From: Ulota crispa
Lineage: Eukaryota; Streptophyta; Bryopsida; Orthotrichales; Orthotrichaceae
Assembly (NCBI GenBank): GCA_963920765.1
Contig: OY987248.1
Location: 7,536,539 to 7,600,538, forward strand
Length of the DNA stretch: 64,000 nt
Reading direction: 5' to 3'
Shown here piece by piece: positions 1-11,320 of this stretch. The notes beneath the pieces were generated by a model that ran no database searches, was not told where the DNA came from, and saw only the letters and a list, made by a program, of their open reading frames with translations. The position numbers were made by a program, and so were the translations under genes. Positions within the stretch are counted from its first letter, which is position 1, and every line of letters begins with the position of its first letter.

Positions 1-146
1 GGATTTGGAAGATTGTGGATGGATTTGGGAGATTGTGGATGGATTTGGGAGAATGTGGATGGATTTGGGAGAATGTGGGTGGGTTTGAGAGAAATGTGAA
101 TTTGGATGAATGTGGATGGGTTTGGGAGAATGTTGATTTGGATGAG
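1..146. repeat. Minisatellite with 20-bp unit, running off the left edge
   Basis: Four near-perfect 20-bp units (1-20, 21-40, 41-60, 61-80; consensus GGATTTGGGAGAATGTGGAT) are followed by degenerate units to about 146. The array continues beyond the window, so its true size is unknown. No coding frame is apparent. Confidence 0.93.
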
Positions 147-160
147 TAGTAATGGTACTA

Positions 161-494
161 TAGTGCGTGACACTTAGAACCAGCAACTATTGTTGCTATG
201 AGAAATATCGTAGCACAACACATATACTCATTAGCCTAAGAACTAGGGAATTTTTATAAATACCCCTGAAGTTTGTAATATTTGTTTAGTTATCCTTGGT
301 TTTTCAGAAATTGCACCAATATCTTTGGATTATAATTTTAAGGCGTTTGTTTTATTGTGCATGTCATTGTTTTTTCCCTTTGTGCACACATTGCTTTGAA
401 TCCAATCATCTCTATTATGTTGCATTTCCACCATCAACTAGAACAAATTGGCCGCTCAAATTCAAGAGTTGTTGGTTGTAAGTGCCATGCACTA
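161..494. mobile_element. Family G MITE, copy 1, interrupted by a Mutator-like fragment
   Basis: The ends are inverted repeats: TAGTGCGTGACACTTAGAAC at 161 and its imperfect complement ending at 494. The left part (about 183-245) and right part (about 450-494) match family G copies near 30.06-30.27 kb and, inverted, 33.77-33.98 kb. From 246 to about 430 the interior is instead a left portion of the GGGAAAATTT (family C) element described at 35792, so C inserted into G and then lost its right end. No gene is present. Confidence 0.7.
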
Positions 495-1252
495 CATCTC
501 TTATATCTTAATGAGTCAGCATCTTCTAATAAAGTGTAAATAAGATGGTATAACATTGATAGTTCTTTGCTATGTTGGTACTGGAAAGCTTGATTTAGAA
601 ACTCATTGTTATTGGTAATCAAATATTAAATTCAAATAGATATGTGTATAGTCATAGGACAATGGACTACCAATCCTTATGGGACAGTTTCATAAATGAC
701 TTCACTATGATACCTCAGACTATCAACTTAATCTACTAAAGGAGATATATTTTTCAAGTTTGAATTGACAAAAACAAGAGATACAAGAGTAACATCTCAC
801 TAGTTTTCATTAATTTAAGCATCTTCAAGGTACAATGGATCCAAGCACAATCATCCCAATCACCCTCCTACTAATTTGACATTTTCTTATTTTAAAAGAA
901 CAACCATGTTTGAAATCCCATTCAACAAAACAACCCTTGTGAAACACATTCAAAAAACACGGTATTACCCAAGTATGACATCTGACACTTTTGAATCTTA
1001 CACTAATGAAACCATATTATGAGAAAAAAAAATCCCAAATTTAAGGTGGTAGTGACACTTGTCAATTGTGAATTAAGATTGACAATTCTGAAAAAACTGA
1101 ACAAACACTCTAATAAGTTGCTTTGCTTTTTAGGGAACAGTCATGGTTGTTTCACAATAAGGTAGTCTGCTCATAAACCCTCCAGGCATTAAAATTGCAC
1201 ACCTTCTCAAATGTTCCCTTGCTATACATGCTTGTTTTAATAGGTTTTCAAA
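495..1252. other. Intergenic, nothing recognised
   Basis: AT-rich sequence with frequent stop codons in all frames. I see no gene, RNA or clear inverted-repeat boundary here. Confidence 0.6.
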
Positions 1253-1480
1253 ATGTACAAAAAGTGTACATTTGAGGAGGTGGGTAGTTTTAGAGCCCTA
1301 TGGTCTTTTCACTTCAAAATTTCATACCTAATTCCACAAAGCTCCACAAAAAATGAAATAACTTGGGTTAAATGTCAATTCTTCTTGTCTTTCAAGGAAA
1401 AATTATTGAATAATAGTTTAAGAAATTTCACCTCCCCAAAATTCAATTTTAGCCCTTAGATGGACTGTTTATGAGCATGC
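1253..1480 (+). repeat. Family F dispersed repeat, forward copy
   Basis: The segment from TGTACAAAAAGTGTACATTT (1253) to about 1480 reappears in reverse complement at 9709-9936, sharing blocks such as GTTTTAGAGCCCTATG and TTTCACCTCCCCAAAATTCA. A short forward piece of its left end recurs at about 10790-10850. The open frame across it is not conserved between the copies, so I treat it as a noncoding repeat of unknown class. Confidence 0.8.
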
Positions 1481-2445
1481 TACTTTATGTCAAACATCAC
1501 ACATCCCACTAAAATCTGAGAGTTTGATTAGTGTAAATCCAAAAGTTGGGACTTGATGCTTCACAATTCACACTATGTCTCAAGTCTCACGTCTTGATTT
1601 AGTGCATTTTGCTTACATGGTAGCAGTTTTTGAAAATTTCAATGTCAAAGAAGGTGAGACTTTACTCAAAATTTTGGATTGGCCTTTTTACTAAACCCAA
1701 CTTTCAACCCAAATATTACCAATATTTTTGCATAAAATATTCATGTTTGTATTTAGTACTCCATTTCACCCTTAATAACTTAACAAAATTGGGATCTCAT
1801 GTTAAGGTGGGACTTGCAAAGATGAGACGTGGGACATTGTGCGAACCACCCTTCAGTTCAAGACACAAGGACAATCATTGGCAACCGCAACTTATTCTTT
1901 GGCATTGCATTGATATCCACGTGTCAATCTGAACAACTATAACCATATGGTCTGTGGCCATTCTTTTGCAACTGCATGAAACGACACAAATATCTGAGCA
2001 AACAAAACCGCCCTCGAATTGAACTAAGCTTATCGTCTAATAGAAATGGCCAAACAGTTGAAAATATTTAATACATGAATTGTAGGATCTCAAACCATAA
2101 AGAACTGAAAGAAATGGAAATCGATTGGTAAGCCAATGATATGAGCAAACACTTTAGCCTTGTAGGCTCGAAACACAACAAAATTTGGAAGGTTTTTTTC
2201 ACACTTTAAGGTCTTAATTAAATTTGCGTCTAAAAATGCCAAAAATTATGGGCTTCTAGAAAACATCCTTGTAGTGAGATTTTGGGGAGTTTTATTATAT
2301 ATTTAATCACAAGATCTCAAAGTCATTTGGGTTGTGTATGTTCATAACTTTTTGGGATCCTAGACTTTTATGATCGATGAAATAATAACGTTCATAGACG
2401 GGACTTTTAAATTTTTGGGCAATGACAAGAGAAAGGAAATGAGCT
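1481..2445. other. Intergenic, nothing recognised
   Basis: AT-rich, no credible coding exon. The 100-aa frame at 1630-1932 has no recognisable domain and looks random. Confidence 0.55.
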
Positions 2446-2449
2446 TTAA

Positions 2450-2993
2450 CCCCTAAAGGCCCAAGGGCCCAAGGGGTAGGGACAAAACATAGATGTGCTA
2501 TAAAATGATATTTCATAACTTTGATGAAATTTGTTTCAAAAGAGAAAATAAGAATCAGAATGCTTAGGAATTATCCATACGGTCAAACACTCAAAAAAAG
2601 TTTTTGATTTTTATGTAATGAATTTAGAAGCATTTATCATTTAATTTTCACCAAAATTACAAATTCTACTCATAGATTTCAAAATTTGGTGAGATTGGTT
2701 AAAAATAGACATTCTATCCTAAACTTCAAAATGCAATTTTTTGAAAGGAGAGAACATCATTAGTTTCCCAAAATAGTAAATTTTATAACACTAGCAAATA
2801 TTGAAGTGTTTGTCCTTGAAAAATTCTCCTTAGTGGAGTTTAACTTGGATATAAATTATTCAATTTAAATTGGAAAGTGGTCTTGATTTTCTTTTACAAA
2901 AAAAAAGTTTTTTTGAAAAAAGATTTTTTTTGTCTTGGGCAACTCAGAAAAAAACAAGCAACAACCACAAAATGGTCAATTGGGCGCTTAGGG
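2450..2993. mobile_element. TTAA-flanked piggyBac-like element P1 (544 bp)
   Basis: TTAA at 2446-2449 is followed by CCCCTAAAGGCCCAAGGG. The other end reads CAATTGGGCGCTTAGGG and is followed by TTAA at 2994-2997. The ends are imperfect inverted repeats. There is no transposase, so the element is non-autonomous. The class rests on TTAA target choice plus CCC termini, the piggyBac hallmark. Confidence 0.75.
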
Positions 2994-2997
2994 TTAA

Positions 2998-5632
2998 AGG
3001 CTTGTATGTCCAAAACATTTGCGTGTATGACTTGTTAACACTAAGATTATTTTGCTTAAGTGTAAGAGAGTACTAGACATGGAATCATAGTCATTTTTTA
3101 AACCCTTCCCACACATTCAATTCTTCATCAAATTTAAAAGTGATTACATATTTGAAAATTTTGCTAAAGGGGATAAAATGTATTAGAATTGGAAAAGTAG
3201 ATTATTCATATTTCATGCTTTTAATCCATGCCAAACACAATCTTGCCTAGGATTTTGCACAAGTATGTATGTCATATTTATCAACTTTTACCAACACCAT
3301 CAACATCTTTGTGGCTTTTAAGGTGGGAGGCTTGAATTCCGCTTAGGTCCTAATTGCATGCATGGTCTAGGAATGCATGTAATGTTTTTTTGAATATCTA
3401 TGAGTGCCACTGATGAGTTAGGTAGGCTTAGATGGTTGATTTATGGACCTCCTACCTTAACTGCTTTTTAGAACTTGAAATTGTCTCAAGTCTCAACTCA
3501 ATCAATCCTATTGTACATTGATAATAGATTGAGAATATAGTGGTGGTAAATTGTTGACAAACTTGTAATGATTTTAAAAGAACTTAATTTATAAATGAGT
3601 TTTTTTTCAATTTTTTTTTCTAAAACTTCTTCTAATTAGATTAACGTCAAACTTTCACAAAGTTTGCTCCTTTTTCTAAATTTTTCAAATATGTAATTAG
3701 TTTCAGATTTGATAAAGTAATGATTGCAAGAGAAAACTTTTAAAAAAGGACTACAGACTTTTTGTCTAGGACTCTAGTATATGTGAAAGATTTCAAACTA
3801 GTTGGATATTTCTATTAGGATGAAAAGCAATCATTTCCAAAGATTTCATCATTTAGAAGGTTAATTTTGAACGGCATGCATTTGCTTATCCATTTTGCTT
3901 GATACTTCCTCTTTTATTTACTCTGGTTACATCAGAATTTTGGGAATGCGGTGCTAAACTTGTTGTGGACATTGGCCTTCAAGACATTTCCTACAACCTA
4001 CTCAAATGTTCAGAATGGCTTAAATTTATATTTTTGTCCTTTAGGAGTAATCAAAGTTGAATATATACACATGTTGCCCTAATTTGGGCACAAATAATAT
4101 ATGTAACATTCAAATCCTCTATATCTTTAATATTTGAAAGCTGCCATTTTATTTATAAGAAAAAGATTTATTTTTATTTTTATGTCTAAACTTTCTCGAT
4201 AAAATGATGGAATCCAAATGGATGAGTACTTTAAAGATGTTGAAAATAAGCGTTTCATGTTATGTTTGATTGCTAAAGAAGCATCTTGGACCACAACACT
4301 AAATGAATCCTACCACAAAAAGGTAAAAAGCAAGGTAAGAGTTAATCTTTTCAATCAATCAATTAAAAACACAAACATTTATAAATTCCGATGACATTCA
4401 AACCTCAAAGTTTAAGCCAAATTCATAAAGAATCCAAACAAATTTACCCCTAAGCTTACTTGATTTGGTTTTCATTTTTCTTTGGTAGAGAAACTACATA
4501 AAAATGTTGTGACATGCACAAGTACTTCAGAAGAGGTGAACGCTTAAAGGACAACTTTAGTGCCTCTTTCACTACAAGCGATTTTACTTGAAAGCTCTGA
4601 GGGCATCTCCACCGTTGTATGAAGATATCACCTAAAAAAATTGGTCAGATTTTGAAGCCACTTCACTCAACTTTTGCCACCCGTTTGGAGAAACTCAACC
4701 AAATGAGGTTTTGGGGAGACAGTAACACAAAGTAGCAAGGCAAGGCGTGAAGTTTCCCTGCAACCCGGCCTGGGCCTGAAGTTCCTTGCAGTAGTACAAG
4801 GGAGCATGGAGGCCTAATTTCCACATTTTTGCTTCCATGTACGGGTTAGGGGCTATGAAAGGCTTGTACAAAGCTAGAATTTGCTGTGAATCTCAGCACG
4901 AAAGGCTCTGCACCTGCACATTAACAAGTACAATGTTGTTGAAGACTTGAAACAAAGGAGCCATTATGGGTTAAACCCTTAGGGCTCATTTAGCAAGTAC
5001 CAAGAGATTCTCCTACACCACCCATGCAACTCATTATAGAAATATGGACAAAAAGATCCATTCATCACTCAAACCCCTCCCATATAATCAATTCTTCACC
5101 AACTCTAAAACCAATTATATATTTCAAAAGCCTATAAAGGGGGACAATATGTATTAAATTTTGAAAAGTAGACTATTCCAACTTCATGTCTTTAACCCAT
5201 GCTAAGTGTAATTTTGCACTATCAAATATGCTATATTCATCAACTTTTAGTGTTCCACCAACAATTATTTTAGCTTTTAAGCACCTTTCAAAGTTTGAAA
5301 TTGCTTTAACTCAAGCCTTTCTCTTGTAGACAGAAAGAGAGACACAACGCACACACTTGATATGAGTTTCTTTATTAGAAGTATTAATAAAAAAAACATT
5401 TGAATAAAAAATCAAATTATGATTAAAATGCTTTCAAAATCACTACAAGTCCACCATCTATCTATCACCAATACATTCTCAATGTATTCTTAGAGTATTC
5501 AAGATATGTCACTTTAAATCTTAAATTTAGTGAAATATTGATTGCTTGGGAGGGGTTTTGGTAGGGAACGGATCTTTGTATGCCCATCTCTACTAACTTT
5601 CAACAATATTAAAACAAGAGAATATGTCATCA
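2998..5632. other. Intergenic, no gene; weak internal repeats
   Basis: AT-rich sequence without a supported exon. Two sub-regions resemble each other (about 3085-3245 and 5050-5215; shared phrases around 'cccacacattcaattcttcatcaa' type text and 'ccatgccaaacacaatcttgc'), so an old duplication is likely. A slightly GC-richer patch at 4735-4930 carries no readable frame. Confidence 0.5.
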
Positions 5633-5636
5633 TTAA

Positions 5637-6008
5637 CCCCTAAATCCCTGAGTGTCCCCTTGGGGGACAAATGAGGTTTTGGGCAAGTACCTATGACTAA
5701 ACTACTTTATGTGATTTTTTGAAACTTTTATGGAAGATGGGCAATTCAAAGATCCGTGTGCACATCTGATTTTTTTTCATTCTGTGAAGAAGTAAAAAAT
5801 GAGTTTCTGATTTTTTTTGGAGATGGGGCAGTCTGGGCAGCCCAAAAACATTCTAAAATTTACATTTTTTTGAAATAAAAATCTGAAATTGGTTCTTTGT
5901 GTTTACATATACGTGGGAAGCTTTGAATCACTTGTTTCCAGTAAATGAAATGAAAGTTATGAGGACTTTTAGTTAACTGGTAGTTATGGAGCCATATCTA
6001 CCAGCTAA
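5637..6008. mobile_element. TTAA-flanked piggyBac-like element P2, left part only
   Basis: TTAA at 5633-5636 precedes CCCCTAAATCCC. The next ~365 bases are homologous to the first ~365 bases of P3, sharing GTCCCCTTGGGGGACAAATG, 'ggttcttt' and 'gggaagctttgaat' blocks in the same order. The copy stops where P3 begins, giving a partial direct tandem. Confidence 0.75.
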
Positions 6009-6957
6009 CCCCTAAAGGACCAATTGTCCCCTTGGGGGACAAATGGGATTTTAGGCATGTACCTATGGCTAAACTATTTTGCGAAATTTTTTGAAACTTT
6101 TATTAAAGGTGAGGAATTCAAAAATCTACGTGGGAATGTATTTTTTTCTTCATTTTGACATTTAATGAAGAAGTTATGCATGAATAACTAAAAAACAGGG
6201 GACTATTGGGCAACCAAAAAAAAAATGATGTTTTTTTTAATTTTTTAAAAAATTGGTTCTTTAGATTTTTATGTATTTGGGAAGCTTTGAATATTCAATT
6301 CTGATAGATGAGATGAAAGTTATGAGAACTTTTATTTTGCGGGTAAGTATGGGACTCCCAAACCTCCATTCCTTTTCCCCCTTGTAAAACTTTTTGCTTT
6401 ACTTTTTTGAGCTCTTTGTGTATTTGTTTTTTTCCTTTTTTTTCTCCGAGTATTAGTAGACTAAGATTCCTTGGTTTTCACCTTTTGGATTAAAGTAATT
6501 CAGATTTCTAAATTTTACATAAATCCTCCAATTTTGCCTAGTGTATTTGTAAAATTCTAGACCTTCCGGCATTGCAGGATTTTACAAAATATGATCCACA
6601 TGTACAATTCATTTGAAAATTCTCTCACACATACCTAACTTGGGTTTGGACATGATAAAAAAAATCCTCAACTTTGCGTAGAGTAATTTTTTTGGGTTAT
6701 CAATGGTCAAAGGCTTCTGAAAATTTCAGGCAGTAAAGATAAAAACTTTTTTCTTCACTTTGGATGTAAATATCTCACTCCTCAAGATTTAGATTGAGCT
6801 GATTTTTTCCCAAGAAGTACCTCCCATAGTCTAGGCCAAGATCCTATGATTGGATTTTCCAAAAAAAAGTTTTTTATTTTTTTCTATTCTACTCACTCTC
6901 CCAAAAGTGGTAGTTTTACACTAAAGTTCACAGAAAAAGGCCGTGGTCCTTTAGGGG
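6009..6957. mobile_element. TTAA-class piggyBac-like element P3 (949 bp)
   Basis: It starts CCCCTAAAGGACCAATTG, flanked by CTAA instead of TTAA, and ends GGCCGTGGTCCTTTAGGGG followed by TTAA at 6958-6961. The same element occurs in reverse orientation at 59770-60692, and its left end contains the palindrome TGTCCCCTTGGGGGACA. No transposase frame. Confidence 0.82.
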
Positions 6958-7509
6958 TTAAATGTTCCAACAGGAATTTTGATAAATGTCGTGAAAAATC
7001 CAATAGGTGAAAACAATTAAGAATTGGCCTTGTAGGATGATAGATTTTAAAATAAAAAACACAACATCATTTCTATAGACCTTCAAATACTACAATTATA
7101 TTGCTACCATATAGAGAATCAATACAAGTGTATTTCTTGAGCAATTTGATGATTTTTAAGACTGCACAAGTCAAATGTGGCATTCTTCTTGGTTATTTGA
7201 TGTACAATGTTGTTGCTCTGATCCATCTTTGACCAAAAATGGATACGCATTTTGAGGCCATGATGTATAAACACCAATATTTGTCAACTCACATATCCAA
7301 TTTCATTGTTGTTTTTTTAGTTGGATGCAAGATTCTTATGATCACATGTGTTCTTCAAAACCACTTTCCAAATTTTTGAGCAATTTTTTTCTATAGGTCA
7401 AAAACCACTCTCTACAACCAAAGTATGGTTGCTTGGTCCCTGAAGACAAACTTTCATATTGCATCAAAATTTGCCACAATGATTAGCCTTTTGACTTTGG
7501 AGAATTTAA

Positions 7510-9352
7510 CCCTGGAGGACCGAGTGTTTGTTCAACATACACTTGAGAAATCAAGTAGGATTATACAAAATTAAATTTTATTGGATGTTCTGAAAATCTT
7601 TACACAAGGTGTGAATATGTATCCCTCAAGTGGATTTGTAATTTTTCTCCCAATCAGATGCCCAATTCAAAAGTTATGTTGCCTAATAGAATTTGGGTAG
7701 CTCAGCCAATTTGCGCATCTTTGGAGAATCATATGCTACAACTCTCATCAACTATTGAAATTTGGCTTGCATGCAATTAATAAAGTATGGTGTACAATTG
7801 TCAAAAAAAAAATGAGCTCTCAACTCACATTCTAAGAGGAGTCAACCTTTGTTAACTATGTTTGGGTGGCTTCAAGAAAAATATTTTTGTCTAATTTTAG
7901 GCCCTATTATCTTGCAATCTATAAATTCAAAGTTCATAAAATTTCTATTACATATTTCAAATGTTTGTCTCTATCTTTTCTCTCATTAGATTTCAAATGA
8001 AAAATTTCCTCATTACACAAGAAATCATGAAAAAATGAATAGTGTATTGCCAGTTCACTTAACCCCTAAATGCCCAAGGCACCAGATTCTAGTGTCCAAA
8101 AAATTTCAAGAAACTTTGAAACCCTATTGAAGTTACAGATTTTATTATTTTGAGGTTTTTTTGTGAAATAGTTACGCGTTGAAGTTAGCTTCACCGTTCA
8201 AATTCAACTTCCTCCATATCTAATTCCATTTGTTTTTGGTGGAAGGTTAACTACAAGCATACATTTTTTGTTGTGAATAGTGTTGTGAATAGTGTTGTGA
8301 ATGGTGTCACAGAGCCTATGAGAAGTTGCCACATTGAAAAGATGGGCATCAAGTTGAGCAAAAGGTGAAGATTTCCCTTGGGGGCACTCCCTTGGGCAAT
8401 AAGGGTCTTTTTACTGAAATTTTGACATCCAACAAAATCCAAAAGTGCATTTGGACTAATTTCAATTGGAATGTCTTTGTTATAGAAATTAGGATCCTTT
8501 CACCGTTGAATTTTCTTTCATTCATAATGATTTTTGGTCAATAATTGAAGTTGAAATTTTCTTTGTATTAGACAGTTGTGTTTTGACAGTTGCGTTGCAG
8601 GCTCACTTGTGAAATTGTGGTCATGGATTTGGAAGAGGGGCCATTGGTTTTGAAGTAACAACAATAAACACTAAAGCATCCTAAGTGGTTGTCTCCCAAT
8701 TTTGTATTTAAAAGTTGCCAATTTGCATTGGAAGTTTTGGGCAGCTAAAAAAAGCAAAAAATTCTATACTCATCATCATTCAATCACAAATATCTTACAA
8801 TCCGCGCGCCCATTTTGGATTCTTTTTAGGTAGTGCCATTTAGAAACCTTGAAGTTCAAGATTCAACGGTTATAATTTCTTTTTGATGTTTAATGATGAT
8901 CTTACAAGGACAATTCAAAAACTTCAAAACTACCTTCTGAAAACGAGAAAAACACCCTTGGGCATTTAGGGGTTAACCTCCAAGTTGCATTGCATGGTGA
9001 TTTAGAGTAAACTGGATTCTACATTTGCTTTTGAAATTTTTATGAGAGGACCTAACATCATGTGCTTATGAATGGTCAAAAAACTCATTTTTGTGTAGAG
9101 CAAAAATATTACTCCAAGAGAGCTCAAAGTTTGACCTAGTTTTGCAAGAATGAAACAAAGTTGATTTTCTCACATCAAATGTTATAATCTTTCAATCCGT
9201 GTGGTCAAAGGGGCTGAAATTTTTGCACACATTGGATAAATATTTTAATATAGTTTTGTATGGTTGAAGTTTCCAAAAAATGTTTTTATTTTCATTTTTG
9301 ATCAACATACCGAAAAAGTTAAAAAAAAGAAACCCCCTTGATCCTCTAGGGG
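7510..9352. mobile_element. TTAA-flanked piggyBac-like element P4, split by nested P5
   Basis: TTAA at 7506-7509 precedes CCCTGGAGGACCGAG. The far end reads CTTGATCCTCTAGGGG followed by TTAA at 9353-9356, and the two termini are inverted repeats. Subtracting nested P5 with one TTAA leaves about 929 bp, the usual length of this group here. That agreement supports pairing these two ends. Confidence 0.75.
8063..8972 (+). mobile_element. TTAA-flanked piggyBac-like element P5 (910 bp), nested in P4
   Basis: TTAA at 8059-8062 precedes CCCCTAAATGCCCAAGGC; the right end CCCTTGGGCATTTAGGGG is followed by TTAA at 8973-8976. Both TTAA copies and both ends are intact, so this is the best-preserved member. 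A reverse-oriented relative lies at 21688-22625. Near 8267-8310 there is a threefold repeat around GTGAATAGTGTT. The 63-aa frame inside is not coding. Confidence 0.88.
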
Positions 9353-9708
9353 TTAAATCTTTGAGCTTCACTTGCTTTGTGCAAAAATTAGACCGTTCCC
9401 AATTCTATTGTTTTTCAACACATCTCCATGCATGCCATTGTAACTCCATATCATTTAGCGATTCTCTAATTCCAATGCAACAAAAAAAAGGAATAAACGG
9501 TATGTAAACTTTGCTTGAACAAAATCCTTTGCATTTTTGAATGCCTTTATACTTGTGAACATAACAAACAAAAGTTGCAAACTGGTATCATGGTGCGTAA
9601 TGTCACTCTTGTTAGCAGAATTGACACTTATCAATATTTTGGTTGAGCAACACGACCTCACACACTAGCAATATCACGCTTGTGCCAATGTTCACTCTAG
9701 CTCTAAAA

Positions 9709-9936
9709 TAGGAGGCTCATAAACCGACCATCTAAGGGCTGAACCTGAATTTTGGGGAGGTGAAACTTTCTAAAATATTTTTCAATAAATTTTCCTTGAA
9801 AGACAAGAGGAACTGGCCTCTGACCCAAATTGTTCCATATTTTTTGGAACTTTGTGAAATTAGTTATGAATTTTGAAGTTGAAGTGGCATAGGGCTCTAA
9901 AACCGTCCACTTCGTCAAAGGTACTATACTTGTACA
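9709..9936 (-). repeat. Family F dispersed repeat, reverse copy
   Basis: Reverse complement of 1253-1480. Its inner end (about 9920-9936) runs into the terminal repeat of the element at 9936-10770. Confidence 0.78.
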
Positions 9937-10770
9937 GTGGGGGGACAAAAAGATTGGGAAATGGGGAGTTAGGTTGCAATTTTTGAATTGTTTATATTTT
10001 GTAGGATTTCAGTTTTTTATGTAGCTAAAAACTTGTGAACTTAGATGTGTGAAGTTTCAATTGAAAAATTTACTCCCTCTGTCCCATTATAAAGCTCCAA
10101 AAAACTTCTCCATAAGGGATTAACTATCTTTTTAGTCATTATACTAGTGACAAATGCATTCTAGAATCAATGTACCACCTACCAAAAATCTCTAAAAGTT
10201 CAAGTTTTTATGTTGCCATTTAGACACTCAAATTCCATGCAAAAATTACCATATTTGTGCATAGTTTGTGAAGGCTGTCGGCTCCTCTTTTTTTTAGTAT
10301 TTGTACTCATGACACATGCGTTCTAAAATCAATATACCATTTATCAAATGTGTGCAAAATCTCCAGCTTTGATGTTGCCATTTGAGCACCAAAATTCCAT
10401 GCAAAAAGTACCATATTTGTACATGTTGCTAGCTCCTCATTATTGATGATTTAAAGATTAATAGCAACAATAATACCTCATATGGGCAAGGCTAAGCTTG
10501 TTAGGAGAGGAATGCTCTTTAATTGCTTAACTTGCCCCCATGAGATCATTGGACATGACAAATGCTTTCTTAAAAGTTGAAAATAGCAAAATGGAGCTTT
10601 TTAGTGGGACAAGAACTGTGCCTAATTTGGAGCTTTATATTGGGACAAAGGGAGTAGCTTTTAAGTAATATCGTTACGCACTTGACCTAAAAGTGAAAAT
10701 CAAATTTGAAATCACTAGAGTTACGTGTTGGGCTAACATTTCCCAAACCTTTTGTCTCCCCATTATACAT
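9936..10770. mobile_element. Inverted-repeat element hosting a Stowaway-like insertion
   Basis: The left end CAGTGGGGGGACAAAAAG and following GATTGGGAAATG are mirrored by CATTTCCCAAACC and CTTTTGTCTCCCCATTA near 10738-10770. Removing the 582-bp insert and its duplicated TA leaves about 250 bp, a typical MITE size. The CAGTG-like end hints at the hAT superfamily, but I could not find a clear 8-bp duplication. Confidence 0.6.
10073..10654. mobile_element. Stowaway-like (Tc1/mariner) element, 582 bp
   Basis: The ends CTCCCTCTGTCCCATTATA and TATATTGGGACAAAGGGAG match the plant Stowaway terminal consensus, and TA flanks both ends (10071-10072, 10655-10656). It contains an internal tandem duplication of about 163 bp (unit starts near 10143 and 10306), which makes it longer than typical Stowaway MITEs. 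No transposase. Confidence 0.9.
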
Positions 10771-10849
10771 TATTGAAGCCTATAAAAAACAGCATGTACG
10801 AAAAAAAAAGTACATTTGAGAAGGTGGATAGATTCAGAGCTTCCTACCT

Positions 10850-11320
10850 TACCCTCGTTCCTAGTGCCTTAAACGTGAGAATGCCCTTACCCTATACTTC
10901 TTTCATTTAATATTTGAAAATGCTGGGGTTTTTCTTGTAGTACAGCTGTGGATGCCCTTACATTTCAGCAGAACTCTGCCATCCATGCTGTCAGGCGTAA
11001 GTATCCGGCAGAGTACCGGTACCCAGCAGACTAGGCAGTAGGCACTCGAGTACCTTCGACTACCAATTTCGAGAACGGTGCCAGGTGGCATCGATCCATA
11101 GGCCGTCCACGGGTACAGGATTTCGCCCTCCCCGCGGGGATAGGAAACCAAATAAGAAGGCTGCCTTGAAAGGCTGCCGACTGCGACCTGTGCCCACTTG
11201 TGTTCGCCATTTGCGCTGGTAATGCAGGATTGCAGGTCCGCTTGCCTGCACGATCGGCGCCGTTGTCAGTAACCTCGCAGCTCTGAAGACCTCTGCGGGG
11301 CCCTCCGCTTCTCATCCTCT
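10850..11320. other. GC-richer block upstream of the tandem repeats
   Basis: Base composition changes sharply from AT-rich repeats to about half GC at 10970-11320. Frames of up to 94 aa on the minus strand overlap each other and match nothing I recognise. The block is more likely promoter or leader DNA of the 5-phosphatase gene than a separate gene. Confidence 0.4.

Noticed and set aside
2890..2935. A-rich and T-rich runs as retroposon (LINE/SINE) tails
   Set aside because: The runs lie inside a TTAA-flanked element and are not paired with a reverse transcriptase frame or target duplication.
10903..11315. Three overlapping minus-strand frames of 63-94 aa
   Set aside because: Mutually overlapping frames in a GC-rich leader region; no domain or splice context.
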